Assembly (NCBI GenBank): GCA_963663375.1
Contig: OY760195.1
Coordinates: forward strand, 372,001 to 436,000
Origin: JAYREN01 sp963663375
GTDB taxonomy: Bacteria; Acidobacteriota; Holophagae; Holophagales; Holophagaceae
Length of the DNA: 64,000 bases
Direction of reading: 5' to 3'
A program made the translations under genes and the position numbers. Below are positions 43,376 to 51,002 of the stretch, one piece after another. Every line of letters starts with the position of its first letter. Positions within the stretch are counted from its first letter, which is position 1. The notes beneath the pieces were generated by a model, which was not told the DNA's origin, did no database searches, and worked only from the letters and a program-made list of their open reading frames with translations.

Positions 43376-44480
43376 GCGTTTTTGGCTGGCACCGCTGCTG
43401 GTTGGGTTGGTGGCCTGCCGAACGCGCAAACCCGAAGCACCTCCTCCGCCTCAGCCCGTGCGGGTGACCCTGGTGGCTGTGGGGGATCTACTCATGCATC
43501 AGGACGTGAAACGCGCCGCCCGGGAGAATGCGGGCGGGTTCCAGTCCCTTTGGGGTGACCTGAAACCCCTCTTCCAGGAGGCCGACCTGGTCTTCGGGAA
43601 CCTCGAGACCCCCATCGCGCCCACCACGGGCGTCTCCGGGCGCCCCTTCGTCTTCAACGCCCCCGCCGAATTACCGGATGCCCTCAAGGCCAGCGGCTTC
43701 ACGATCCTCTCCACGGCCAACAACCACGCCTACGACCAGGGCAGCAAGGGCGCATTGGAGACTCTGGAGCGCCTCGAGGCCGCAGGGCTGGTGGGGATCG
43801 GCGGTGGGCGCGACCAGGCCCAGGCCGAGCGTCCCCGCATCGTGGAGCGCAAGGGAATCAAGGTCGCCTTCCTGGCCTTCACGGATCTCTTCAACATCAA
43901 CCTGAACCAGGAGGGGAAGGGGCCATGGGTGCGGCCCCTAAATGATTCCGCCCTGGCTGCGGTGAAGGCCGCGCGGTCCCAGGCGGATCTGGTGGTGGTG
44001 AGCGTCCACTGGGGCATCGAGTACGAACACCAGCCCCGGCCCCGGCAGCGGGACATGGCCGCCCGGCTCATCGGCGCGGGCGCGGACCTCATTATCGGCC
44101 ACCACCCCCACGTGCTTCAGCCCCTGGAATGGCTCGAGGCCGACGGTCGCAAGGGTGCCGTGGCCTTTTCCCTGGGCAACTTCATCAGCAATCAGGACCG
44201 GAAATACGAAGAACCCATGGCCGTAGCCGAGGGGGACAACCGGGATGGCGCGGCGCTGGTGGCCGTCTTCCAAAAGGATCCCCAGGGCCCGGCTCGCCTC
44301 GAATCCGTGCGGGCCGAACCCCTCTGGACCGAAAACAACTGGACCGCCTTCGCGTCGGGACAGGCCACTTGTCGGGAAATCAAGGTGGTACGGGCTTCAC
44401 CGACCGGCGGACTTCTGGGCAAGCGGCGCGCCCGCATCGAAGAAACGCTTTCCCCGGTCAGGAACGGTATCAGGCCTTGA
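43368..44480 (+). CDS. CapA-family metallophosphatase-like lipoprotein
   Basis: This 370-aa protein has a lipoprotein signal (LLVGLVACRT, Cys at 17). The CapA/PgsA fold follows: VAVGDLLMHQDV, VFGNLETPI, STANNHAYDQG, VSVHWGIEYEHQP and IGHHPHVLQPLEW. These supply the metal ligands of a calcineurin-like site. CapA proteins take part in poly-gamma-glutamate or other capsule synthesis, but no capB or capC is adjacent, so the substrate here is unknown. It overlaps the radical SAM gene by 8 bp and is convergent with, 3 bp from, the next gene. Confidence 0.88.
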   Translation: MPRRFWLAPLLVGLVACRTRKPEAPPPPQPVRVTLVAVGDLLMHQDVKRAARENAGGFQSLWGDLKPLFQEADLVFGNLETPIAPTTGVSGRPFVFNAPAELPDALKASGFTILSTANNHAYDQGSKGALETLERLEAAGLVGIGGGRDQAQAERPRIVERKGIKVAFLAFTDLFNINLNQEGKGPWVRPLNDSALAAVKAARSQADLVVVSVHWGIEYEHQPRPRQRDMAARLIGAGADLIIGHHPHVLQPLEWLEADGRKGAVAFSLGNFISNQDRKYEEPMAVAEGDNRDGAALVAVFQKDPQGPARLESVRAEPLWTENNWTAFASGQATCREIKVVRASPTGGLLGKRRARIEETLSPVRNGIRP

Positions 44481-44483
44481 GGC

Positions 44484-45023
44484 TCAGCCCTTGGGGGCGG
44501 GCTTGGAGAGTCCGAGGATCACGCCCAGCACCAATCCCCAGAAGGCCGCGAGGCCGATCTGGAACTCCTGGGGGAGGCTGAAGGTCAGGGTGTGGGCGGG
44601 CACCCAGAACCAGAGCAGGGTCCACCAGGCCCGCTCGATGCCTGCGAAACCCTTTTCGCCCAGGATCAGGTTGTCTTCCAGGCGGTGGAAAGCCATCATC
44701 TGGGGGCCAAAAAAGACATTGGTAAGCAACGAGACCGCGAAGGCCTTGCCCACGCCATGAGCCAGGAAGGCCGGCAGCATGGCCTTGTCCAGGAGCGTCT
44801 GGGTGAAGCCCTTCATGCCCGCGAATCCGTACTTGATGATGATGCCGAGCAGGGCCCAGGCCAGAGCCTTGGCCGCCAGTCGGGGCCAGCTGCAAGGGGT
44901 CGCGAAGCGCCGGTGCCGGGCACTTGCCGCCACGATCTCGCCCAGGGTGCCCAGGAGGGCGAACTGGATCGCGGCGGAAAGGAAGGGGTGGGCCACTACC
45001 CACGTGACGTAGACGTGAAGCAT
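44484..45023 (-). CDS. Small integral membrane protein, possibly Mpv17/PMP22-like
   Basis: This 179-aa protein has four to five hydrophobic helices (about 5-30, 50-70, 85-105, 130-150, 155-175). The last third, RAWWTLLWFWVPAHTLTF followed by FQIGLAAFWGLVLGVILGL, is reminiscent of the Mpv17/PMP22 signature (paired Trp, VP, then a final helix). I could not confirm the match. No catalytic residues are seen. GAGG lies 5-9 nt before the ATG. It is convergent with the CapA-like gene with essentially no gap and no terminator. Confidence 0.68.
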   Translation of the reverse strand: MLHVYVTWVVAHPFLSAAIQFALLGTLGEIVAASARHRRFATPCSWPRLAAKALAWALLGIIIKYGFAGMKGFTQTLLDKAMLPAFLAHGVGKAFAVSLLTNVFFGPQMMAFHRLEDNLILGEKGFAGIERAWWTLLWFWVPAHTLTFSLPQEFQIGLAAFWGLVLGVILGLSKPAPKG

Positions 45024-45078
45024 GCTGAGCCTCGCAACGAAGAGAGGCCAGGATAGCTACAGTGGGGCGTGCGCCGGA

Positions 45079-45288
45079 TCACTCGTGGGGTTGCAGGTGC
45101 CCTCGCTCCACGAGACGGTTCACAAGGCGTTCCGCAATATCGATGGCGTAGTCGATATCGCCATCGCTCAAGGCGCTGCTCCCCGCGGCGGCCATGGAAT
45201 TCAGCAGGTACAGCGTGTAGTGCTCGACCCTGCGCAGGCCGTGGGCATCAGGCAGAACGGGAATCGCGGGGATGGCGGGATCTGGCAT
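45079..45288 (-). CDS. Small hypothetical protein (69 aa)
   Basis: A short soluble protein with a Pro-rich start (MPDPAIPAIPVLPD) and an amphipathic C-terminal helix (DGDIDYAIDIAERLVNRLVERG). It is supported by an excellent ribosome-binding site (AGGAGGT about 6 nt upstream) and by a codon pattern like its neighbours. I recognise no family. It is 58 bp downstream of the fused lptFG gene on the same strand. Confidence 0.6.
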   Translation of the reverse strand: MPDPAIPAIPVLPDAHGLRRVEHYTLYLLNSMAAAGSSALSDGDIDYAIDIAERLVNRLVERGHLQPHE

Positions 45289-45346
45289 GGTCGAACCTCC
45301 TTGGCCTTTGAGGGCAACATAGGCTCTTTGGGGCTCCGATGCCGCT

Positions 45347-47569
45347 TTAGGTCCGCAGCCTTCGCAACCCGAGGAGGCCGACCCCCAGAAGGGTGATCAT
45401 CGGCGCGATCACGCCCCAGAAACCCGGAATGTCCCCCGCCCGGGCGGCGCCACTGAAGAGCGTCTGCGCTCCCATGTAGACGAGGCCCGCGACCAGGGCC
45501 AGCCCAAGGGCCTGACCCCGTCCCCCGCGAGGACTGGGAAAGGAGAAGGGAAGCATGGCGAAGAGCAGCAGGGGACCCGCCAGCCAGTTCAGCAGACGTC
45601 CCCAGAGCATCACGGCCCGCTCGGGATCCGGCGCCCAGCGATGCCAGCTGAACAGGTCGGGCGTGCTGGCCACCAGGGGGTTCACAACCTTGCGAAGGGC
45701 CTGATTCGGAAACAGGTCACCGGCGACGGGGCCTGGCAGCCAGGTCATGGCGTTCCAGGGCAGCTGTTCCGACCGTTCCTCCTTCATTTCCCATCGCAGG
45801 AGCACCGGCGCGCCTTCGTCCTGGGTCTTGAGGGGAAACCCCCACCGGGTTGGACCGTCCAGGAACCACAGGATCCCCGTCGAACCCAGGTAGAGCCAGG
45901 GTTTGACCTGTAAGTGCTTGGTTGGGCGGTTCTTGATTCGGTTCCAGAGGGTGTCGGCCCTGCCCACCATGGTGGGAGCGACGAAGACCTGGAGCAGGAA
46001 TGTCAACGCCAGCAGGGTTCCCCAGGCCTTGGACCCGGCCAGGGTCCACTGGAAGAGGCTCACGCCACCGGCGCGCAGGGCGACCCACTCCCGTGAGACC
46101 GTGGCCTCGGAAAGGGACAGCACGCCCGCCACCAGGAAGGCGAGAGGCAGGACGATGGCCAGGAAGGGGGGCAGATTCGCGACCCAGTATTGGAAAAACA
46201 CCCAGATCGGCACCTTGTTCTTGGAGAGGTCGCTGGCCACCGTCGCAAAGTCCAGGAGCAGGCTGAGGGTAAGAAAGGTGCCGACCGTCGCCCCCCAATT
46301 GCGCCACCAGAGATGACGGGTCCACCGGCCCAGGGTTCCCTGGTCCCGGCGGGAGCGTTTCAACCAGCGGAAGAAGCGAGTCGGATGGGGGAGGGCGCGG
46401 CTGATGAATGCAATGGCTCGGGTGGTCAGGGGAACGGCCCCGAGCATGAGTTGTCGCCTTGGCCAGGCCATCATGCGCCGAACGAACCCGGGGGCCGAGT
46501 GATGAGGGCGCAGGCGCCGCCGCAGCAGCCAGAACCCGATAACCAGGAAGATCCAGGGGAGCGCCAGCATCCCGACAACCATTCTAGTTTTCCCGCCTAA
46601 AACCTGATTACTAAGAAGTTGATCCAAAATGTAATAGAGCAGGATGACGCCGAGGCTCTTGAGAATGGCGCCCCCCTTCTGGAATCGCGGATGCCCCAAC
46701 CCCAGGGCGATCCCCAACAGCAGTAGGGCACAGGTGGCCACGGGCAGTGAAAAACGGCGGGCCAATTCCACCCTTGCACCCGGATTCGGCTTCTCGAGCA
46801 GCATGCCGGTGGAGAGGTACCGTGCGGGGGTGGCCATCAGAACCGGTCGGGTCGCTGCCTCCACAGGAATTGCAAAGGTCAGTGTTTTCTGTTTGATGTG
46901 AACAATACTTCCATTGGACTTCTGAAGCAGTGTGCCGTTCAGATCCTGGAATTCGATGTTGATCAGGGAGAGTTGGCCTCCCTTTTCGATCCGGATCCAT
47001 TCCATGGAGCGGGCCACGAGATGCTGCACACCCTGGGGGCCGGATTCCATGACATGGATTTCCCCGGAGGTGTCGATCCAGAGGGCATTGTTCGGCTTGT
47101 TCGGCGGGAAGAAAGGCGGGCTTCCGGGCTTGAGGATCCGGGTCTGGGCATCGTCGATCATGCGGGCCTGGAGAGCCTGATGAATGGTGTTGGTGCGCGG
47201 CACCAGAAAATGGGCATTGAGGAAGGTCAGCGCAAGCAGAACCACCGACATGACTGCCCAGGGCTTGAGGATGGAACGGATTCCCACGCCAAGCCCCTGG
47301 GAGGCCACCATCTCGGAACCCTCGGAGAGATGCTGACTGCCCAACAGGCCACCGAGGACCGCCGCCATGGGAAAGACCAGGCCGAGGATTTCCGGCACCT
47401 GGATGAGCAAGGCTGGAATCAACCAGCGGTAAGAAGCCCCGATCGAGAAGATCTGCTTCGATTGCCCCACCAGCTCGTAGGTAAGGATCAGGCCGCCATA
47501 GAAGAACAGGGCCCCCAGAAGGGGCTGCGACCAGCGTTTGAGGAAGTAGCGAGGAAGGATCGAGAGCAC
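45347..47569 (-). CDS. lptFG: Fused LptF-LptG LPS export permease
   Basis: One uninterrupted 740-aa frame holds two complete YjgP/YjgQ permease halves. The N-half (about 1-350) has TM helices 1-3, the signature VPEILGLVFPMAAVLGGLL, a periplasmic jellyroll (about 125-265), then ELARRFSLPVATCALLLLG and two more helices. A basic cytoplasmic linker (about 351-420) joins it to the C-half (about 421-740), with LPPFLAIVLPLAFLVAGVL, an ALRAGGVSLF coupling helix, a second jellyroll and three final helices. E. coli LptF and LptG are about 360 aa each. With LptB it should extract LPS from the inner membrane. The start is GTG at 47569 with a weak Shine-Dalgarno. It sits 51 bp downstream of kdsD. Confidence 0.87.
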   Translation of the reverse strand: MLSILPRYFLKRWSQPLLGALFFYGGLILTYELVGQSKQIFSIGASYRWLIPALLIQVPEILGLVFPMAAVLGGLLGSQHLSEGSEMVASQGLGVGIRSILKPWAVMSVVLLALTFLNAHFLVPRTNTIHQALQARMIDDAQTRILKPGSPPFFPPNKPNNALWIDTSGEIHVMESGPQGVQHLVARSMEWIRIEKGGQLSLINIEFQDLNGTLLQKSNGSIVHIKQKTLTFAIPVEAATRPVLMATPARYLSTGMLLEKPNPGARVELARRFSLPVATCALLLLGIALGLGHPRFQKGGAILKSLGVILLYYILDQLLSNQVLGGKTRMVVGMLALPWIFLVIGFWLLRRRLRPHHSAPGFVRRMMAWPRRQLMLGAVPLTTRAIAFISRALPHPTRFFRWLKRSRRDQGTLGRWTRHLWWRNWGATVGTFLTLSLLLDFATVASDLSKNKVPIWVFFQYWVANLPPFLAIVLPLAFLVAGVLSLSEATVSREWVALRAGGVSLFQWTLAGSKAWGTLLALTFLLQVFVAPTMVGRADTLWNRIKNRPTKHLQVKPWLYLGSTGILWFLDGPTRWGFPLKTQDEGAPVLLRWEMKEERSEQLPWNAMTWLPGPVAGDLFPNQALRKVVNPLVASTPDLFSWHRWAPDPERAVMLWGRLLNWLAGPLLLFAMLPFSFPSPRGGRGQALGLALVAGLVYMGAQTLFSGAARAGDIPGFWGVIAPMITLLGVGLLGLRRLRT

Positions 47570-47584
47570 CGAATTTGACTTTCG

Positions 47585-47598
47585 ATAATGTATATTAT
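47585..47598. promoter_or_regulatory. AT-rich dyad in the kdsD-lptFG spacer
   Basis: ATAAT (47585-47589), GTAT, ATTAT (47594-47598): a short dyad within a strikingly AT-rich 50-bp spacer in otherwise GC-rich DNA. Read on the minus strand it offers TAATAT/TACATT-like -10 hexamers. It is a candidate local promoter or operator for lptFG. Confidence 0.35.
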
Positions 47599-47620
47599 GT
47601 AACCTATCAGATTCTGGATC

Positions 47621-48619
47621 CTAGATGACCTTGGCGGCAAGCAGATCGTGGATGTGAAGAACTCCCTGGACTTGGGCGTCGATTCCAACTACCAGGAAGG
47701 TGATCTTTTTCGCCTCCAGCACCTGGGCCGCCTCGATGGCGAGCGCCTCGGGGTCGGCCATGACGGGATGTATGGTCATCACGTCCCGAGCCGCGAGGGT
47801 GAGCGGATTGATGCCTGTGGCCTGGGCCCTTTCGAGGGCTCGGCGGATGTCGCCATCGCTGATGACGCCCAAGAGACTGTTTCCGTCGGTGACGGTCGTC
47901 ATCCCGAGTCGTCCCTGGGTCATCGCGCCAAGGACGCCGACCAGGTCGGTACCCTCGGAGACCCTCGGGAAATCAACGTGCATCAACTCGCTTGTTTTCA
48001 GTAGTCTGGCACCAATATTTCCAGCGGGATGAAATTGGGCGAAGGATTCCAAGGTGAATCCTGTTTTGATCATGTGATCGGCGGCGAGGATGTCGCCCCA
48101 GACCAGTTGCAGGGTGGTGCTGGCCATGGGGGCAAAATTCAAGGGACAGCCCTCGCCCTGGGGGAGTTCATAGGTGAAGCACCATTTCGCGGCCTGAGCC
48201 AGGTGGCTCTGCTTCCGGGCGGTGATCGCACCGATGGCCACGCCCATCCGGACCAGGCTGGGGATCAATCGCAGGACTTCTTCGCTCTCGCCGCTGTTGC
48301 TGAGCAGTAGCACCGTGTCCTGGGGGGTGACCATCCCAAGATCCCCATGGAGGGCCTCGGCGGGATGAAGGAAAAAGGAAGGACACCCGGTGGAGGCCAG
48401 TGTCGCCGCGATCTTCTGACCGACCAGTCCGGATTTCCCCATCCCGCAAACCACCACCCTGCCCTCGCTGGCGGCCACATGGGCGGTCCAGGATTCCACC
48501 ACGGCAGGGTCCCAGTTCGTCTGAAGGGACTCCAGCGCCGCCCGTGCGGCGCCCAGCACCGAGTCGGCGGCGCGGGTGCGAGGGGCGCTGCCATTCGATT
48601 CTGTGTGTTCCTGCGCCAC
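47621..48619 (-). CDS. kdsD: Arabinose-5-phosphate isomerase (KpsF/GutQ family)
   Basis: Interconverts ribulose-5-phosphate and arabinose-5-phosphate, the first step toward Kdo for LPS. This 332-aa protein has a SIS domain (about 40-180: VVCGMGKSGLVGQKIAATLASTG-type start, LLLSNSGESEEVL). Two CBS domains follow (about 210-330, with MHVDFPRVSEGTDLVGVL and MTIHPVMADPEALAIEA). The length and architecture are those of KdsD/KpsF. It is immediately upstream of lptFG, which links precursor supply to LPS export. Confidence 0.95.
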   Translation of the reverse strand: MAQEHTESNGSAPRTRAADSVLGAARAALESLQTNWDPAVVESWTAHVAASEGRVVVCGMGKSGLVGQKIAATLASTGCPSFFLHPAEALHGDLGMVTPQDTVLLLSNSGESEEVLRLIPSLVRMGVAIGAITARKQSHLAQAAKWCFTYELPQGEGCPLNFAPMASTTLQLVWGDILAADHMIKTGFTLESFAQFHPAGNIGARLLKTSELMHVDFPRVSEGTDLVGVLGAMTQGRLGMTTVTDGNSLLGVISDGDIRRALERAQATGINPLTLAARDVMTIHPVMADPEALAIEAAQVLEAKKITFLVVGIDAQVQGVLHIHDLLAAKVI

Positions 48620-48719
48620 GGCGACTCCGCAAAGGTTTTCTCACCCATGCTAGCACCGGGCCTGCATCTGGGCGGTAGACTGATAGCTGAACTGCGCCAG
48701 AGGCGAGTCCGGGAGCCCC

Positions 48720-49079
48720 ATGTTGAACATTACAGATGTCCGTATCACCCGCATCGAGGGCGATGAGAAGCTGAGAGCCTTCGCGGCCATCGTGCTGGAC
48801 GAGTGCTTTCTCGTGGGGGATCTGCGGGTGGTGGAGGGCGAGGAAGGCTATTTTGTCGCCATGCCCAGCAAACGCAAGCGGGATGGCTCCTTCAAGGACA
48901 TCGCCTTCCCCTTGTCCAACGAGACCCGGGAGTACATCGAGCAGAAGGTCCTGGTGGCCTTCGAGGCTGCCACCGGCAACCGCGCCATCTCGCGCCTGGA
49001 AACCGGCGAGACTCCGACGGTCCGCCCCGATCTCCTCGGAGTGGAAGAATTCGGCTTTACGCCCAAGACAAATCCCTGA
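48720..49079 (+). CDS. spoVG: SpoVG-family RNA/DNA-binding regulator
   Basis: This 119-aa protein begins MLNITDVRITRIE and contains LRAFAAIVLDECFLVGDLRV, FVAMPSKRKRDGSFKDIAFPL and NETREYIEQKVL, essentially the SpoVG consensus. SpoVG proteins bind nucleic acid and modulate division, envelope and virulence genes in many non-sporulating bacteria. It diverges from kdsD and precedes tRNA-Gln. An untypical feature is the about 35-residue tail after the core (FEAATGNRAISRLETGE...), probably disordered. Confidence 0.95.
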   Translation: MLNITDVRITRIEGDEKLRAFAAIVLDECFLVGDLRVVEGEEGYFVAMPSKRKRDGSFKDIAFPLSNETREYIEQKVLVAFEAATGNRAISRLETGETPTVRPDLLGVEEFGFTPKTNP

Positions 49080-49080
49080 C

Positions 49081-49109
49081 TGGACCGAAACCCGCGCCCA
49101 CGCTAGACT
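49081..49109 (+). promoter_or_regulatory. Candidate promoter for tRNA-Gln
   Basis: TGGACC (49081-49086), a 17-bp spacer and TAGACT (49104-49109) each match four of six sigma-70 positions. This puts the start about 11 bp before the tRNA. It overlaps the end of spoVG by nothing (the stop is at 49079). Confidence 0.4.
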
Positions 49110-49120
49110 TTCGAAACCGC

Positions 49121-49195
49121 TGGGGAGTCGCCAAGTGGTAAGGCAGCAGGTTTTGATCCTGCCATACGAGGGTTCGAATCCTTCCTCCCCAACCA
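49121..49195 (+). tRNA. tRNA-Gln(UUG)
   Basis: A complete cloverleaf. The acceptor TGGGGAG pairs with CTCCCCA. The D-arm follows (GCC...GGC with AAGTGGTAA loop). The anticodon stem GCAGG/CCTGC has loop TTTTGAT, giving anticodon TTG. The T-arm is GAGGGTTCGAATCCTTC-like, and the gene-encoded CCA is at 49193-49195. The U1-A72 pair is typical of tRNA-Gln. A hairpin terminator follows at once. Confidence 0.96.
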
Positions 49196-49197
49196 AG

Positions 49198-49224
49198 ATC
49201 AGGGCCTCCCGTGGAGGCCCTGAT
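49198..49224 (+). terminator. Hairpin terminator after tRNA-Gln
   Basis: A perfect 12-bp stem (49198-49209 with 49213-49224) with a CGT loop begins 2 bp past the tRNA CCA, followed by TGCTTTG, a poor T-run. It may also serve the convergent mqnC gene, which ends at 49239. Confidence 0.65.
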
Positions 49225-49238
49225 TGCTTTGCCGGCCT

Positions 49239-50339
49239 TTAGGCGCCGATCGCCACTTCGCCGTAGACGTTGTCTCGCTGCCAGGGCTTGAACCCGGCGG
49301 CCCGGATCATGCGGTTCATCTCCTCCCGGTTGACGGAGTAGCAGGTTCCGGCGGCACTGACCACGTTCTCCTCCAGCATCAGGCTGCCCATGTCATCACA
49401 CCCGTAGCTGAGGGCGAGTTGGCCGGTCTTGCGGCCCATGGTGACCCAGGAACTTTGAATGTGTTTGAAGTTGTCGAGGTAGATTCTCGCAAGGCTGATG
49501 GTTCGGAGATATTCGGTATCCGTTGGCTTGGGGATCTTGCCTTCCCAGACGGTATGTCCACTCTGGAAGGGCCAGGCCGCGAAGGCCGTGTGACCGCCCC
49601 CGTTGCCGCGGGCAATGGCCCGATCCTGCTGCTCGCGAAGCACCCGGAAATGCTCGATCCGCTCGGCCAAGGTTTCCCCGATACCGAACATCATGGTTCC
49701 CGTGGTGCGCAGGCCCACCTCATGGGCGGCTTCCATCACCTCGAGCCAGCGCTCGGGACCACCCTTGAGGGGTGCGATGCGCTTCCGGATCCGATCCACC
49801 AGGATTTCCGCGCCGCCTCCGGGGATGCTTCCCAGCCCAGCATCCCGCAAGTCTCGAAGGGTCTTCTGGAGATCCTGCCCGCTCAGCTTGGCCATCATCT
49901 GGATCTCCACGGGGGAAAACCCGTGTACCCAGATGCCTAGGTCGTGATGCAGAAAGCGCACAAGATCCAGGTAATAGTCCCAGGGAAGGTCCGGATTGAC
50001 GCCGCCCTGAAGCAGGAAGCCTGTGCCGCCCACGGCCTTGGTCTCTTCCGCCTTCTTTTGCAACTGCTCCCGCGTAAGAACATAGCCCTTGGAGTCCCCA
50101 GGCCGATGGTAGAAGGCGCAGAAGGTGCAGTACACGTTGCAGATATCGGTATAGTTGACGTTCCGATCCACGACATAGCTGACCCGGGATGGATCGTTGT
50201 GTCGGTTCCGCACGGCGGTGGCAGCGAGAGAAAGGTCGGCCAAGTCCCCCTGTTCGAAGAGGCACAGGGCCTCCTCCTCCATAACTCGCCCACCGGAGAG
50301 CGTCTTTTCCAGAATCGCGCGCAGGGAGTCGTCGCTCAC
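49239..50339 (-). CDS. mqnC: Cyclic dehypoxanthinyl futalosine synthase (radical SAM)
   Basis: Radical SAM cyclisation of dehypoxanthinyl futalosine in the futalosine route to menaquinone. The 366-aa protein has the cluster motif CNVYCTFC preceded by VVDRNVNYTDI. It also has GGTGFLLQGGVNPDLPWDYY, SIPGGGAEILVDRIR, TGTMMFGIGE and the AWPFQSGHTVWEG segment, all diagnostic of MqnC rather than MqnE. I chose GTG at 50339. Its first bases overlap the stop of the small zinc-ribbon gene (GTGA), and the product starts with MSDDSLRAILEK at the usual MqnC position. Other mqn genes are outside the window. Confidence 0.93.
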   Translation of the reverse strand: MSDDSLRAILEKTLSGGRVMEEEALCLFEQGDLADLSLAATAVRNRHNDPSRVSYVVDRNVNYTDICNVYCTFCAFYHRPGDSKGYVLTREQLQKKAEETKAVGGTGFLLQGGVNPDLPWDYYLDLVRFLHHDLGIWVHGFSPVEIQMMAKLSGQDLQKTLRDLRDAGLGSIPGGGAEILVDRIRKRIAPLKGGPERWLEVMEAAHEVGLRTTGTMMFGIGETLAERIEHFRVLREQQDRAIARGNGGGHTAFAAWPFQSGHTVWEGKIPKPTDTEYLRTISLARIYLDNFKHIQSSWVTMGRKTGQLALSYGCDDMGSLMLEENVVSAAGTCYSVNREEMNRMIRAAGFKPWQRDNVYGEVAIGA

Positions 50340-50497
50340 TTGACCTTGTACCCCATCACGATGAGGCAGCGCCGACAGACACATTCCTGGCCCTGGACCC
50401 CATGATCGAAGTGGTCCGGCGTGTACTCGTTTCGGCATTTCTCGCAGACCTGCTTGGCGACCTGGACATTCTCGGCGGTGGGTGCGGTTTCGGGCAT
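50336..50497 (-). CDS. 53-aa zinc-ribbon protein translationally coupled to mqnC
   Basis: A short gene whose product has a CxxC pair (C18, C21 in QVCEKCRNEY) and a CxCxxC cluster (C39, C41, C44 in QECVCRRCLI), a compact rubredoxin-like or zinc-ribbon knuckle. GGAGG at 50503-50507 sits 5 nt before ATG 50497; another ATG one codon upstream is too close to it. The stop TGA overlaps the mqnC GTG. I recognise no named family. It may be a small regulator or metal chaperone; only the coupling and Cys pattern are seen. Confidence 0.78.
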   Translation of the reverse strand: MPETAPTAENVQVAKQVCEKCRNEYTPDHFDHGVQGQECVCRRCLIVMGYKVK

Positions 50498-50530
50498 CAT
50501 TTCCTCCAGGGTGGAATCAGGTTACCGCGA

Positions 50531-50568
50531 AAACAGGAGGGGCCTGGACGACCAGGCCCCTCCTGTTT
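50531..50568 (-). terminator. Strong hairpin terminator after hpf
   Basis: A perfect 17-bp stem (50531-50547 with 50552-50568) has a 4-nt loop. The minus-strand side ends in a TTT within the stem and a further T. It separates hpf from the zinc-ribbon/mqnC unit. Confidence 0.85.
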
Positions 50569-50581
50569 CTGATTCAGTCGA

Positions 50582-50914
50582 TCACTCGGCAGCTTCCACG
50601 GGGGCCATGTCCTTGACCCCGGTCTTGAAACCGGCCTGTCGCTTCCCGGCATGCTTGTGAGCCTGGGTTTCGAGCTTGTCGAGGGCCTGGGAGAGGCTCG
50701 CGTACATGTCATCGGTCTCAGTGCCCGCCAGGAAATCACCGCCACGCGTCTTGACGGAGACTTCCGCCATGTGCCGGTGTTTCTCCACGCTGAGCGTGAC
50801 GTGGACGTCGATGATGTCGTCCAGGTAGGGGGTCATTTTCTGGAAACGTTCTTCCGCGAATGCGCGGAGCGCTTCCGAAACCTCTACGTGGCGGCCGGTG
50901 AAGTTGACCTTCAT
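50582..50914 (-). CDS. hpf: Ribosome hibernation-promoting factor (short form)
   Basis: This 110-aa protein of the RaiA/HPF family binds the 30S decoding region in slow growth. It begins MKVNFTGRHVEVSEALRAFAEERF and has the beta strands VHVTLSVEKHRHMAEVSVKTRGG and the helix DDMYASLSQALDKLETQAHKHAGK, which make up the whole domain. No C-terminal dimerisation domain follows, so it is the short type. Its position directly downstream of rpoN matches the conserved rpoN-hpf order seen in Proteobacteria. Confidence 0.95.
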   Translation of the reverse strand: MKVNFTGRHVEVSEALRAFAEERFQKMTPYLDDIIDVHVTLSVEKHRHMAEVSVKTRGGDFLAGTETDDMYASLSQALDKLETQAHKHAGKRQAGFKTGVKDMAPVEAAE

Positions 50915-51002
50915 CGCGGACTCCTTATGGAAAGGGCCAATGGCCCGGGGGGAACTCGGTAACCCAATCAGGTGCCTTTAGCGTGATTCCGGTTCCTACA
51001 CT

